Assembly (NCBI RefSeq): GCF_000333895.2
Contig: NZ_ANFM02000002.1
Span: 62,001-126,000, forward strand
Direction of reading: 5' to 3'
DNA length: 64,000 nucleotides
Source: Grimontia indica
GTDB taxonomy: Bacteria; Pseudomonadota; Gammaproteobacteria; Enterobacterales; Vibrionaceae
The first letter of the stretch is position 1. The number at the start of each line of letters is the position of its first letter. Both the position numbers and the translations under genes were made by a program. The notes below the pieces were generated by a model. It did not search any database, was not told the origin of the DNA, and saw nothing but the letters and a program-made list of their open reading frames with translations. Positions 10,235 through 19,447 of this stretch are shown in pieces.

Positions 10235-10447
10235 TTACTTGCTGCTAAGAACGCCGAAACGTTTCTTGAAGCGGTCAACACGACCACCAGTGTCAACTAC
10301 ACGCTGAGTACCGGTGTAGAATGGGTGACACTTGTCACATACGTCCAGGTTGATGTCTTTACCCAGAGTCGTTTTGAATTCAAAAGTGTTGCCACATGAA
10401 CATTTTGCAGTTACTGCAGCGTATTCTGGATGGATACCAGCTTTCAT
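10235..10447 (-). CDS. rpmE: 50S ribosomal protein L31, zinc-binding type
   Basis: 70 aa. Large-subunit protein at the central protuberance. It carries the four zinc-ligand cysteines of the C+ type at residues 16, 18, 37 and 40 (CSCG and CDKC), so it is the zinc-replete paralogue rather than the zinc-free RpmE2/YkgM type. Transcribed alone, divergent from priA, with a strong terminator just downstream. Confidence 0.97.
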   Translation of the reverse strand: MKAGIHPEYAAVTAKCSCGNTFEFKTTLGKDINLDVCDKCHPFYTGTQRVVDTGGRVDRFKKRFGVLSSK

Positions 10448-10695
10448 AGGGGTTACCTCTTATCTAAGGCCGTGTCGCTCTCCCGAGCCTATCGGGCACC
10501 ACACGTCGTTAACAAACTGTTTGTAAGGCGCGGATTCTAATCAAGGTGACCTGCGATCGCAACTTTTTTGTTCAATTCATTTCCATGTACTTTCAATGGG
10601 CAGTGCCAAAGAATCTTCACCCTGTGCTTTTCGCCCGCCAGCAGCATGGGTACACTGTCGCCAACCTTATTTGAATTCCAAGACCTTATCACACC

Positions 10696-12891
10696 ATGAC
10701 CCCGACGATTGCTCAGGTGGCGCTGCCCGTTCCGCTTCATAAAACTTTCGACTATCGCATTGATAATGAAATGCCGGTTGTGGGTGGTCGCGTGCGTGTC
10801 CCGTTTGGTAAGCAATATAAAGTGGGTATTGTCGTCGCATTGACCGACACCTCTGAATTTCCGCTCGAGCAAATCAAACCCATCAATGCGGTTTTGGATA
10901 GCGCCCCGCTATGGACGCCCTCTTTATATAAGGTATTGAACTGGGCAAGCCGCTACTACCAGTATCCATTAGGTGATGCACTGGCGACTGTCATGCCGGG
11001 CGCGCTGCGGAAAGGCAAACCAGCAGTCAAAGACCGTGAAAAGTGCTGGCAACTGACCGAAGCCGGGAAAGAGCAGCCATTGTCAGCCCTCACCCGTGCG
11101 CCTAAACAGGCGCGCGTTCTCACCTTATTACGCCAAGGCGCGATGACGCACAGCGATCTGCTGGAAGAAGACTTAAGCGCCACCATTCTCAAAGCGGTGG
11201 AAGAAAAAGGCTGGATTGAAGCGGTGAAAGAGCAGCGTGCCAAGCCGTGGCAACAAAGCTATGAAGTAGTGGAAGACAAACCAAGACTCAACAGCGAGCA
11301 GGCGATGGCGGTTGCCACTATTAACGCCAATCCGGAATTTGCCTGCTATTTAATAGAGGGCGTCACCGGCTCCGGGAAAACAGAGGTCTACCTGAACCTT
11401 TTGGAGCCTGTGCTAAAACGCGGTCAGCAAGCACTCATTCTGGTACCCGAAATTGGCTTAACGCCGCAAACCATCAACCGTTTCAAGCGCCGCTTCAATG
11501 TTCCCGTGGTGGTGATGCATTCCGGGCTCAATGATACCGAGCGCCTCAACGCCTGGCTGGCAGCCAGAGACAATGAAGCAGCCATTATTATCGGAACCCG
11601 TTCTGCCCTGTTCTCGCCTTGCAAATCACTTGGCATTATCGTTGTCGATGAAGAGCATGATGCCTCTTATAAACAGCAGGACTCTTTCCGTTATCACGCC
11701 CGCGATCTGGCAGTCATGCGTGGGCATGAAGAGAATGTGCCTGTTGTGCTCGGCTCCGCCACACCTTGCCTTGAAAGCTTGCACAACGCCAAAACCGGTA
11801 AATACCACCATCTGACTTTATCCGTGCGCGCGGGAAATGCACTGAAAACCCAAAACGGGGTGTTGGATATTCGCGGCCTTTATTTAGAAGCAGGACTTTC
11901 AGCGCCTTTGATTGCCGAGATGAGAAAGCACCTTTCTCAAGGCAATCAGGTGATGCTGTTCCTGAACCGCCGTGGTTATGCCCCCGCATTGATGTGCCAT
12001 GAATGTGGCTGGCTGGCGGAATGTAAACGCTGTGACGCCTATTACACCCTACACCAGAGCAGCAATGAACTTCGCTGTCACCATTGCGGATCGCAACGCC
12101 CTATTCCGCACCAATGTGGAAGCTGCGGCTCAACACAATTGATCAGCGTTGGCGTGGGCACCGAGCAACTGGAAGCCCAGTTGGAAGCCCTGTTTCCGGA
12201 ATTCAAAACCATCCGAATAGACCGTGATAACACACGTCGTAAAGGTGCGCTTGAAGCCTATCTAAATGCCATTCACAACAAGGAGTACCAAATCCTGATT
12301 GGTACCCAGATGCTGGCGAAAGGCCATCACTTTCCTGATGTCACTTTGGTGGCTTTGGTGGATGTAGACAGCGCCCTGTTCAGCAACGATTTCCGTGCGC
12401 CGGAACGTTTGGCGCAGCTGTTTGTTCAGGTAGCAGGACGTGCCGGGCGCGCCAGCAAGCCCGGCTATGTTTTGCTACAAACCCACCACCCCGAACATGC
12501 ACTATTGCAGTCACTCATCCACAAAGGCTACGACAGCTTTGCTGCCGAGGCATTAAATGAGCGGAAAATGGCGCATCTGCCACCTTACAGCTACTTCGCC
12601 CTGCTTCGCGCCGAATCACACCATAGTGGAGAGGTGGAGCAGTTTCTGCATCAGGCGAGAACAGTGCTTGATGCATCACCAATCCAGGAAGATGAATGCG
12701 CAGTCATGGGGCCAGCGCCAGCGCCATTGCACCGCCGGGCGGGACGTTTTCGCTGGCAGCTGGTTTTCCAAGCGCCTAACCGCAGGATTTTGCAGCAAAG
12801 ATTAACCATGGCGCTCCCGGCGATACGCCAGTTGCCGCTGTCTAAAAAAGTCCGCTGGTCACTAGATATCGAACCGCAAGATATGAGCTGA
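10696..12891 (+). CDS. priA: primosomal protein N' (replication restart helicase)
   Basis: 731 aa, full length. Recognises stalled forks and reloads DnaB. The N-terminal 3'-end-binding region is followed by a superfamily 2 helicase with Walker A GVTGSGKTEVY near residue 224 and the DEEH box. A zinc-binding insert follows with paired cysteines (CHEC, CKRC, CHHC, CGSC, residues about 434-480), then helicase motifs with QVAGRAGR. Divergent from rpmE; the next gene, cytR, has its own leader. Confidence 0.97.
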   Translation: MTPTIAQVALPVPLHKTFDYRIDNEMPVVGGRVRVPFGKQYKVGIVVALTDTSEFPLEQIKPINAVLDSAPLWTPSLYKVLNWASRYYQYPLGDALATVMPGALRKGKPAVKDREKCWQLTEAGKEQPLSALTRAPKQARVLTLLRQGAMTHSDLLEEDLSATILKAVEEKGWIEAVKEQRAKPWQQSYEVVEDKPRLNSEQAMAVATINANPEFACYLIEGVTGSGKTEVYLNLLEPVLKRGQQALILVPEIGLTPQTINRFKRRFNVPVVVMHSGLNDTERLNAWLAARDNEAAIIIGTRSALFSPCKSLGIIVVDEEHDASYKQQDSFRYHARDLAVMRGHEENVPVVLGSATPCLESLHNAKTGKYHHLTLSVRAGNALKTQNGVLDIRGLYLEAGLSAPLIAEMRKHLSQGNQVMLFLNRRGYAPALMCHECGWLAECKRCDAYYTLHQSSNELRCHHCGSQRPIPHQCGSCGSTQLISVGVGTEQLEAQLEALFPEFKTIRIDRDNTRRKGALEAYLNAIHNKEYQILIGTQMLAKGHHFPDVTLVALVDVDSALFSNDFRAPERLAQLFVQVAGRAGRASKPGYVLLQTHHPEHALLQSLIHKGYDSFAAEALNERKMAHLPPYSYFALLRAESHHSGEVEQFLHQARTVLDASPIQEDECAVMGPAPAPLHRRAGRFRWQLVFQAPNRRILQQRLTMALPAIRQLPLSKKVRWSLDIEPQDMS

Positions 12892-13075
12892 ATGCAATTT
12901 CATTCACTTAAACCGACCGAGATCACGGTATTCTTGCAATTACTGTTAACATGACCATGTTTAATACATCTCCATAGGATTAAGATAGGGCGTGTGGACA
13001 AAAATTGTCCCGTTGCTGAAGGTCCCGGTCATCTGGGAAGCATCGCCAATCATAACGAGAAAGAGGAATTACACT

Positions 13076-14080
13076 ATGGCGACAATGAAGGATGTTGCCC
13101 ATCTGGCCGGCGTCTCTACGGCGACGGTTTCTCGCGCGCTGATGAACCCGGAAAAAGTCTCGGCGTCTACCCGAAAGAAAGTTGAGCAAGCGGTAATGGA
13201 AGCGGGCTACAGCCCCAACTCGCTGGCAAGAAACTTACGTCGCAATGAATCAAAAACCATCGTGGCTATCGTGCCTGACATCTGTGATCCCTACTTTACA
13301 GAGATCATCCGCGGTATCGAAGAAGCGGCGATGGAGCACGGCTATCTCGTGCTGCTGGGTGACAGTGGCCAACAGGAAAGCCGTGAAAGCTCGTTCGTTA
13401 ATCTGGTCTTCACCAAGCAAGCTGACGGCATGCTACTTTTAGGTACTGATCTTCCTTTTGACGTCAGCAAACCGGAGCAGAAAAACCTGCCTCCACTTGT
13501 CATGGCCTGTGAATACGCACCTGAACTGGAACTGCCTACCGTTCACATCGATAACCTGACTGCAGCGTTTGAAGCCGTGAACTACCTGACTCAGGTAGGC
13601 CACAAGCAGATCGCGCAGATCACCGGCGATCCTGATGCTGCGCTCACCCAGTTCCGCGTGCAGGGCTATCAACAGGCGCTGCGCCGTGGTGGCGTGACCA
13701 TCAACCCTGCATACACAGTGACCGGTGATTTCACCTTTGCTGCAGGCGCACGTGCAATGACCACCTTGCTTTCGCTGCCAACCCCACCGACCGCGGTATT
13801 CTGTCACTCTGATGTGATGGCGATTGGTGCTATGCAGCAAGCAAAACGACTGGGTTTCCGCGTGCCGCATGACATTTCGATTGTCGGCTTCGATGACATC
13901 CAGTTCGCAGAATACTGCGACCCTGCCCTGACCACGGTTTCCCAGCCACGCTACGACATTGGCCGTCAGGCGATGTTAATGCTGCTGAAAATCCTCAAAG
14001 GCAATGATGTGCAAGCAGGTTCACGCCTTCTTGATGCCCAACTCGTTATCCGCGAGAGTGTGGCACCACCATCACGCTAA
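13076..14080 (+). CDS. cytR: LacI-family transcriptional repressor CytR
   Basis: 334 aa. The N-terminal LacI helix-turn-helix (MKDVAHLAGVSTATVSRAL) and hinge are followed by a periplasmic-binding-protein-like sensor domain. In the family CytR binds cytidine and acts with CRP to repress nucleoside uptake and catabolism genes; in V. cholerae it is also needed for competence. The start was set at the ATG with an AGAGGAA site 7 nt upstream; the longer frame from 12992 adds 28 unrelated residues. It precedes ftsN by about 80 nt, as in E. coli. Confidence 0.95.
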   Translation: MATMKDVAHLAGVSTATVSRALMNPEKVSASTRKKVEQAVMEAGYSPNSLARNLRRNESKTIVAIVPDICDPYFTEIIRGIEEAAMEHGYLVLLGDSGQQESRESSFVNLVFTKQADGMLLLGTDLPFDVSKPEQKNLPPLVMACEYAPELELPTVHIDNLTAAFEAVNYLTQVGHKQIAQITGDPDAALTQFRVQGYQQALRRGGVTINPAYTVTGDFTFAAGARAMTTLLSLPTPPTAVFCHSDVMAIGAMQQAKRLGFRVPHDISIVGFDDIQFAEYCDPALTTVSQPRYDIGRQAMLMLLKILKGNDVQAGSRLLDAQLVIRESVAPPSR

Positions 14081-14161
14081 TCTGGTCAGACTGGTACTGG
14101 CGCGCAAGTTCGCGAGCCAGTACCATATAGCCTTTATTGAGCAGAAAAGACACGAAAATCA

Positions 14162-14728
14162 GTGGCAACCAGAGATTATGTCAAGCGTGGCAAAGCACCA
14201 CGTAAACCAACCCGAAACACCAAGAAGCAGCCTCCTAAACCTGCTTTTCCTTTCAAATGGGCTTTTCTCGCTCTGATCTTGGTGGCAGGCTTTGGCTATG
14301 GTCTCTATTACCTTTCCACCAGTGAACCACCCGCAGAGCCTGTTGTTGAAACCAAACCGGTGAAGCCAGCCGTTAAACCTCAGAAGAAAGACGAGAAAGT
14401 GATCCCGCCTAAACCTGAGGAGAAATGGAGCTACATTGAAGAGCTGGAAAACAAAGAAGTGAAAGTCGAGGCCAGCGAGCCAGAACTTTCCAGCCGACCT
14501 TATTTGATGCAGTGCGGCGCTTACCGCAGTGCCAGTCAAGCTGACGAGCGCAAAGCCATGATTGCGTTTCAGGGTCTCGAAAGCCATATCAAAACCAGTC
14601 AGGGTGAAAAAGGCCTCTGGTACCGTGTGGTACTTGGTCCTTACCCAATGAAGCGTGAAGCAGAGCGCGATCGCAACCTGCTTCGCCGAGCAGGCATCGA
14701 GCCTTGTGCTATCTGGTACTGGAACTGA
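14162..14728 (+). CDS. ftsN: cell division protein FtsN
   Basis: 188 aa, shorter than E. coli FtsN. It starts with GTG: the N-terminus MATRDYVKRG is the conserved FtsA-binding tail, which decides the start although the ribosome site is weak. One transmembrane segment at about residues 33-51, a Pro/Lys/Glu-rich periplasmic linker, and a C-terminal SPOR domain (about 110-188, RPYLMQCGAYRS) that binds denuded septal peptidoglycan. A late divisome component that triggers constriction. Between cytR and hslV as in enterics. Confidence 0.93.
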   Translation: MATRDYVKRGKAPRKPTRNTKKQPPKPAFPFKWAFLALILVAGFGYGLYYLSTSEPPAEPVVETKPVKPAVKPQKKDEKVIPPKPEEKWSYIEELENKEVKVEASEPELSSRPYLMQCGAYRSASQADERKAMIAFQGLESHIKTSQGEKGLWYRVVLGPYPMKREAERDRNLLRRAGIEPCAIWYWN

Positions 14729-14876
14729 TCTCCCGCCAGCTGAACTGATTCTGAACACTTGAAGGGTAAAGCCATAATCTCGATGGCTTTACCCTTGAAT
14801 TTATTTATCCCCGTCCCCACCTCTGCAGTAACAACCCATACTGGTAATAACCAGAGAGAAAAGTAGAGGTTCTTCC

Positions 14877-15401
14877 GTGACAACTATCGTTTCTGTTCGC
14901 CGCAACGGCAAAGTAGTGATCGCCGGTGATGGCCAGGTGTCACTGGGTAATACGGTCATGAAGGGCAATGCCCGTAAAGTTCGCCGTTTATACAACAACA
15001 AGGTACTGGCAGGTTTTGCCGGTGGTACAGCCGACGCATTCACCCTGTTCGAACGCTTCGAACGCAAACTGGAAATGCATCAGGGTCATCTGACCAAAGC
15101 GGCAGTAGAGCTGGCTAAAGACTGGCGTACTGACCGCGCACTGCGTCGCCTTGAGGCCTTGCTGGCAGTGGCAGACGAAACAGCGTCGCTGATCATCACA
15201 GGTAACGGTGATGTAGTTCAGCCAGAACACGATCTGATTGCGATTGGTTCAGGCGGCAACTTCGCACAGGCAGCAGCCACTGCACTGCTTGAAAATACTG
15301 AGCTGGATGCACGCGAAATCGCTGAAAAGTCGCTGACCATCGCGGGTGACATCTGTGTGTTCACCAACCAGCACCACACCGTTGAAGAACTCGATTATTA
15401 A
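14877..15401 (+). CDS. hslV: ATP-dependent protease subunit HslV
   Basis: 174 aa. Threonine protease of the proteasome-like HslVU complex; cytosolic dodecamer. Catalytic Thr follows the initiator ([20 protein letters not shown]), together with the conserved [14 protein letters not shown] and [13 protein letters not shown] blocks. Starts with GTG behind an AGAGG site. It is followed after 15 nt by hslU, so they form one operon. No sigma-32 promoter was confidently identified upstream. Confidence 0.97.
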   Translation: MTTIVSVRRNGKVVIAGDGQVSLGNTVMKGNARKVRRLYNNKVLAGFAGGTADAFTLFERFERKLEMHQGHLTKAAVELAKDWRTDRALRRLEALLAVADETASLIITGNGDVVQPEHDLIAIGSGGNFAQAAATALLENTELDAREIAEKSLTIAGDICVFTNQHHTVEELDY

Positions 15402-15416
15402 GACAGGATCCAAAGC

Positions 15417-16751
15417 ATGTCTGAAATGACCCCACGTGAAATCGTTTCCGAGCTTGACCGACACATTATCGGTCAGGACAAAGCCAAGCGCGCCGTTGCT
15501 ATCGCACTGCGTAACCGCTGGCGTCGCATGCAGCTCAATGAAGATCTGCGTGTCGAAGTGACCCCGAAAAACATTCTGATGATCGGCCCAACCGGTGTTG
15601 GTAAAACCGAAATTGCCCGCCGTCTGGCGAAGCTGGCAAATGCGCCGTTCATCAAAGTAGAAGCCACCAAGTTCACCGAAGTGGGCTATGTGGGTAAAGA
15701 AGTTGAAACCATCATCCGCGATCTGACGGATGTGGCGATCAAGATGACCCACCAGCAAGCGATGGAAAAAGTGAAATTCCGCGCAGAAGAGCTGGCAGAA
15801 GAGCGCATTCTCGATGTACTTCTTCCACCGCCACGTGACGCTTGGGGTCAGAACGAAGAGCCAAAAGCAGACTCGGCAACCCGTCAAAGCTTCCGTAAGA
15901 AAATTCGTGAAGGCCAACTGGACGATAAAGAAATCGAGATCGATCTGGCGGCTCCACAGATGAGCATGGAAATCATGGCACCTCCTGGTATGGAAGAAAT
16001 GACCAACCAGCTGCAGAGCATGTTCCAAAATCTGGGTGGCGGCACCACAGCGAAAAAGCGCAAGATGAAGTTGAAAGACGCGCTGAAGGCTGCAACTGAA
16101 GAGGAAGCGGCGAAGCTGGTCAATCAGGAAGAGCTGAAAGATCAGGCCATCGCGTCAGTGGAAAACAACGGTATTGTGTTCATCGACGAAATCGACAAGA
16201 TCTGTAAACGCGGTGAAAGTTCAGGTCCAGACGTTTCCCGTGAAGGTGTTCAGCGCGACCTGCTGCCACTGGTTGAAGGCAGCACCGTCTCTACCAAGCA
16301 CGGCATGGTGAAAACTGACCATATCCTGTTCATCGCATCCGGTGCATTCCAGGTCGCGTCTCCGTCAGATCTGATCCCGGAGCTTCAGGGCCGCCTGCCA
16401 ATCCGCGTTGAGCTGGAAGCGCTGACTGCATCTGACTTCAAACGCATCTTGACTGAACCTAATGCGTCCCTGACGGCGCAATATTCGGCGCTGATGGGTA
16501 CCGAAGAAGTGAACCTGACCTTCACCGAAGATGGTATTGAAGAGATCGCAAATGCGGCATGGCGTGTGAACGAGAAAACCGAGAACATCGGTGCCCGTCG
16601 TCTGCACACTGTAATGGAACGTCTGGTGGATGAAATCTCCTTCGACGCGAGCGAGCGTGGCGGTGAGTCTTTCGAAATCAACTCAGAATACGTGCGCAGC
16701 CACCTTGAAGAGCTGGTCGACGACGAAGATCTGAGCCGCTTCATCCTGTAA
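15417..16751 (+). CDS. hslU: ATP-dependent unfoldase HslU
   Basis: 444 aa. AAA+ ATPase that unfolds substrates for HslV. Walker [16 protein letters not shown] lies near residue 60, the I-domain spans roughly 110-240, Walker [11 protein letters not shown] follows at about 250, and sensor 2 IGARRLHT near the C-terminus. The C-terminus (EDLSRFIL) matches the tail that inserts into HslV. Second gene of hslVU; a stem-loop follows. Confidence 0.98.
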   Translation: MSEMTPREIVSELDRHIIGQDKAKRAVAIALRNRWRRMQLNEDLRVEVTPKNILMIGPTGVGKTEIARRLAKLANAPFIKVEATKFTEVGYVGKEVETIIRDLTDVAIKMTHQQAMEKVKFRAEELAEERILDVLLPPPRDAWGQNEEPKADSATRQSFRKKIREGQLDDKEIEIDLAAPQMSMEIMAPPGMEEMTNQLQSMFQNLGGGTTAKKRKMKLKDALKAATEEEAAKLVNQEELKDQAIASVENNGIVFIDEIDKICKRGESSGPDVSREGVQRDLLPLVEGSTVSTKHGMVKTDHILFIASGAFQVASPSDLIPELQGRLPIRVELEALTASDFKRILTEPNASLTAQYSALMGTEEVNLTFTEDGIEEIANAAWRVNEKTENIGARRLHTVMERLVDEISFDASERGGESFEINSEYVRSHLEELVDDEDLSRFIL

Positions 16752-16771
16752 TTGTTCGGGTAAAGTTACTC

Positions 16772-16796
16772 AAAGGGCAGCATATCGCTGCCCTTT
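16772..16796 (+). terminator. probable hslVU terminator
   Basis: 10-bp perfect stem AAAGGGCAGC / GCTGCCCTTT with a 5-nt loop, 21 nt after the hslU stop. The T-run is short (TTTCT), so strength is uncertain. Confidence 0.65.
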
Positions 16797-16826
16797 CTCG
16801 TATATGGATACGCCACATCCGGGATT

Positions 16827-16988
16827 ATACCAATCACAGTAGGTAGCTGATCAGAAATAGCGCAGGAATAATGCTCGAGAACAAGGCGAAAAATTTCGAT
16901 AAGTAGTTATTCTACAATCAAATTTTTCAACGCAGTTATGGAGCATTTTAACAAGCTAGGATGAGCAGATATTTACTACGATTGGTAT
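16827..16988. repeat. 162-bp palindromic dispersed repeat, copy 1
   Basis: Bounded by ATACCAAT and ATTGGTAT, with imperfect inverted ends extending about 28 bp. Internal inverted pairs such as ATGCTC / GAGCAT and AAAAATTT / AAATTTTT make the whole unit foldable. It is the same length as the copy at 27118-27279 and differs at about 9 positions by eye (roughly 94% identity). No coding content. Confidence 0.85.
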
Positions 16989-17057
16989 TAGCATTGCCCC
17001 TTGATACAAAAACACCAATAATGTGACCTGCTTTAAATCATTCAATGCCAAGGCGAT

Positions 17058-17963
17058 ATGTCCGCATCTACTTTCAAAACCTGGCTCGACGCCGCCCGTC
17101 CGAAAACCCTGCCACTGGCGATAGCCTGCATTCTGTGTGGCAGTGCTGTAGCAGCGCAAACCTCGCAGTTTTCCATCACCCTCACAGTATTGGCACTGGT
17201 GACCGCGCTGCTTCTGCAGATCCTGTCGAACCTTGCCAACGATTACGGTGATGCCGTTAAAGGCACAGATAATGATGACCGTCTTGGTCCTAAACGTGCG
17301 ATTCAGCAAGGCCTTGTTACGCCAGCCACGATGAAAAAGGCCATGATTCTCAACGTGGTCCTGACTATCGTCGTGGGGGCGGCACTGGTGCTGACGGCAT
17401 TCGACAAAACTGCTGACATCCTCAGTTTTATCGGCCTTGGCGCGCTCGCGATTGTCGCGGCCATTTGCTACACCGTGGGGAACAAGCCTTATGGCTACAA
17501 AGGATTGGGCGACCTGTCGGTACTGATTTTCTTTGGCTGGCTCGGGGTGGCTGGTACCTATTATTTGCAAGCAGGCACGTTAAATTCCGTCGTTCTACTG
17601 CCTGCCACGGCGTGTGGTTTACTGGCCGTCGGCGTACTGAACATCAACAATCTGCGCGACATTGATAATGATCGCGCCTGCGGCAAACATACCTTGGTAG
17701 TCCGAATGGGACCAAAATGGGGCCGAGCTTATCATCAGGTCTTGCTCGCCACTGCCTTCGCAAGCTTTGCCCTCTTTTCACTGCTTCAACCTGTAGGTTG
17801 GTCAGGTTGGCTGTTCCTGTTAGCACTGCCTTTGGCAGCAAAACACGGCCTTGCCGTTTGGCAATCGCCGGATGGTGAAACCCTTCGTCCAATGATGGGT
17901 GATATTGTAAAACTCGCACTGCTAACTAACGTCTTGTTTGCGGCAGGCATCTTAATTAGTTGA
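17058..17963 (+). CDS. menA: 1,4-dihydroxy-2-naphthoate polyprenyltransferase
   Basis: 301 aa integral membrane prenyltransferase of the UbiA family, making demethylmenaquinone from DHNA and a polyprenyl diphosphate. The first Asp-rich motif NLANDYGDAVKGTDNDDR lies near residue 58 and the second NNLRDIDNDRACGK near 196; roughly eight to nine hydrophobic segments. The start MSASTFKTWLDAARPKTLPL fits the family. The 162-bp repeat lies just upstream and separates it from hslU, so it probably has its own promoter. Confidence 0.95.
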   Translation: MSASTFKTWLDAARPKTLPLAIACILCGSAVAAQTSQFSITLTVLALVTALLLQILSNLANDYGDAVKGTDNDDRLGPKRAIQQGLVTPATMKKAMILNVVLTIVVGAALVLTAFDKTADILSFIGLGALAIVAAICYTVGNKPYGYKGLGDLSVLIFFGWLGVAGTYYLQAGTLNSVVLLPATACGLLAVGVLNINNLRDIDNDRACGKHTLVVRMGPKWGRAYHQVLLATAFASFALFSLLQPVGWSGWLFLLALPLAAKHGLAVWQSPDGETLRPMMGDIVKLALLTNVLFAAGILIS

Positions 17964-18118
17964 TACAGTGACAAAGGTGATGACAAGCGGCCTGATGAAT
18001 TGTGCCGTGAGTCATTGCAAAGCCTTAGCTTGTCGTATACTTTTTTGCTGAGGGTGACGCGAAGCCCAATCTTGGCGCCACAACGATTCAGCCCCAATAG
18101 CCTAAGAGAAGTCTGACT

Positions 18119-18604
18119 ATGGAATACAATACCTCTGAACTGTGTGACATGTACCTGGATCAGGTTGATGTTCTTGAACCGATGATGAGTTCATACGGTG
18201 GCCGTAGCTCCTTCGGTGGTCAGGTAACTACCATCAAGTGCTTTGAAGACAATGGACTGATTCGTGAAGTGGCCGAGCAGGACGGTGAAGGCCGTGTGAT
18301 GCTCGTTGACGGTGGCGGTTCCCTGCGCCGTGCACTGGTTGATGCTGACATTGCCGCCATGGCTGCGGACAACAACTGGGAAGGCATTGTGGTGTATGGT
18401 TGTGTACGCGATGTCGATACCATTGACGAGCTGGATATCGGTATTCAGGCGCTGGCATCCATTCCGGTGGGAGCTGACAGCCAAAGTATTGGTGAAGTGG
18501 ATGTGCCCGTGAATTTCGGTGGCGTGACTTTCTTGCCGGAAGACCACCTGTATGCAGATACCACAGGCGTTATCCTTTCTCAGGAAGCGATTGATATCGA
18601 ATAA
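18119..18604 (+). CDS. rraA: regulator of RNase E activity A
   Basis: 161 aa, the usual length. Trimeric protein that binds the C-terminal region of RNase E and dampens mRNA decay. It resembles methyltransferases of the old MenG annotation but is not one. Conserved [18 protein letters not shown] and [14 protein letters not shown] are present, as is VYGCVRDVD. Downstream of menA with about 155 nt between; ends at a strong terminator shared with zapB. Confidence 0.96.
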   Translation: MEYNTSELCDMYLDQVDVLEPMMSSYGGRSSFGGQVTTIKCFEDNGLIREVAEQDGEGRVMLVDGGGSLRRALVDADIAAMAADNNWEGIVVYGCVRDVDTIDELDIGIQALASIPVGADSQSIGEVDVPVNFGGVTFLPEDHLYADTTGVILSQEAIDIE

Positions 18605-18627
18605 CCCCCCCTGCTACCCGCAGAGAG

Positions 18628-18656
18628 AAAAACAGAGCCTTAAGGCTCTGTTTTTG
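18628..18656. terminator. terminator between convergent rraA and zapB
   Basis: Stem AAAAACAGAGCC / GGCTCTGTTTTT with a 4-nt loop; A-run and T-run make it bidirectional. Confidence 0.9.
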
Positions 18657-18663
18657 TTTTGGC

Positions 18664-18906
18664 TTATTCGACTTCTTCGATTTTGCCAAGCAGGCTGCGA
18701 ATGCGTTGTTGCCATGCTTCGTGGTCAGCCTTCAGGCGAGCATTTTCCTGCTCCAGCGCTTCACGGCTTTCACGGTTCGTGTTTGATTCACTGCTCAGTG
18801 TTTCGTTCTTCTCTTTCAGTTCTTCGATTTCCATCTGCAGCAGAGAAATTGTGTCTACTGCCATCTGAACCTTGGCTTCAAGCTGCTCTAAAATTTCCAA
18901 TGACAT
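18664..18906 (-). CDS. zapB: cell division protein ZapB
   Basis: 80 aa, almost entirely coiled coil, close to E. coli ZapB (81 aa). [14 protein letters not shown] and [17 protein letters not shown] match the family start. It bridges ZapA-FtsZ at the ring to MatP-bound terminus DNA. The ATG at 18904-18906 is preceded by AGGTGG at 5 nt and is preferred over the GTG three codons upstream. Confidence 0.95.
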   Translation of the reverse strand: MSLEILEQLEAKVQMAVDTISLLQMEIEELKEKNETLSSESNTNRESREALEQENARLKADHEAWQQRIRSLLGKIEEVE

Positions 18907-19165
18907 CAAGGCCACCTATGTGTTCCAACTTATCAATTCTCTCGCCAAGGCTCGCCATCTCTGGTTTCACGCCTTGTGCGTCCCAAAGAGCTATTCTAAC
19001 TGCCCATGACATGAGTCGCACCTTCGGATTTCCTATTTCGGTCACAAGCGGACAAAAAATCACCATTTATGCGAATTCCTAACCCTTTGATTCTTTATGA
19101 TTATGCTTTGCCACTCACAAGAATGACTAAAAATGCGATCACAAACAATTTTTATTCACTCGACC
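18907..19165. other. zapB upstream region, no gene recognised
   Basis: Contains the zapB promoter on the minus strand. A minus-strand frame (18878-19066) overlaps the zapB start out of frame and shows no family resemblance, so I do not call it. Confidence 0.4.
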
Positions 19166-19256
19166 CGTGTTAGGGTAATAGCGATCGTATCTCTCTTGGA
19201 TTACTCCAAGACTTGCCGAACTCGGCCGGGCTGACACTTTGCTGTCAGCCTTTTTC
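19165..19256 (+). ncRNA. candidate small RNA or glpK leader
   Basis: Three consecutive hairpins: CTTGGA/TCCAAG (19195-19210), GCCG/CGGC (19215-19226) and a terminator stem GGCTGACA/TGTCAGCC (19229-19250) followed by TTTTTCTTTT. The flanking gene on the left (zapB) points away, so this plus-strand terminator has no other gene to serve. TGTTAGGGT (19168-19176) could be an extended -10. Size would be about 80 nt. It could instead be an attenuator in a long glpK leader. Confidence 0.45.
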
Positions 19257-19307
19257 TTTTCTGGGAATCTCACCGTCTCCTTTCTCATTTCTCATTTCTA
19301 AGCATCC

Positions 19308-19357
19308 AATGCGCGAAAACGCTCATCAAAAGAACAAATAATGAGCGAACGCACATT
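19308..19357 (+). promoter_or_regulatory. probable GlpR operators upstream of glpK
   Basis: Two near-palindromes, AATGCGCGAAAACGCTCATC (19308-19327) and AATGAGCGAACGCACATT (19340-19357), resemble the GlpR half-site pattern WATKYTCGWW. They lie 90-140 nt upstream of the glpK start. Repression relieved by glycerol-3-phosphate is therefore plausible. Confidence 0.5.
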
Positions 19358-19447
19358 TTGCTTGCCCGCCACTTTCCGAAAACTGTTTCGCCGATAAAGT
19401 AGTGAACATTAAAACGCTATGCTTTAAGAAAACAGCGAGGAGATTTC

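Noticed and set aside
15249-16028. 259-codon minus-strand frame opposite hslV/hslU
   Set aside because: Shadow of hslVU; no ribosome site and no homology.
16956-17570. 204-codon minus-strand frame over the 162-bp repeat and menA
   Set aside because: Antisense to menA; begins or ends in repeat sequence and lacks any family motif.
18878-19066. 62-codon minus-strand frame overlapping the zapB start
   Set aside because: Out of frame with zapB, no ribosome site, no conserved block recognised.
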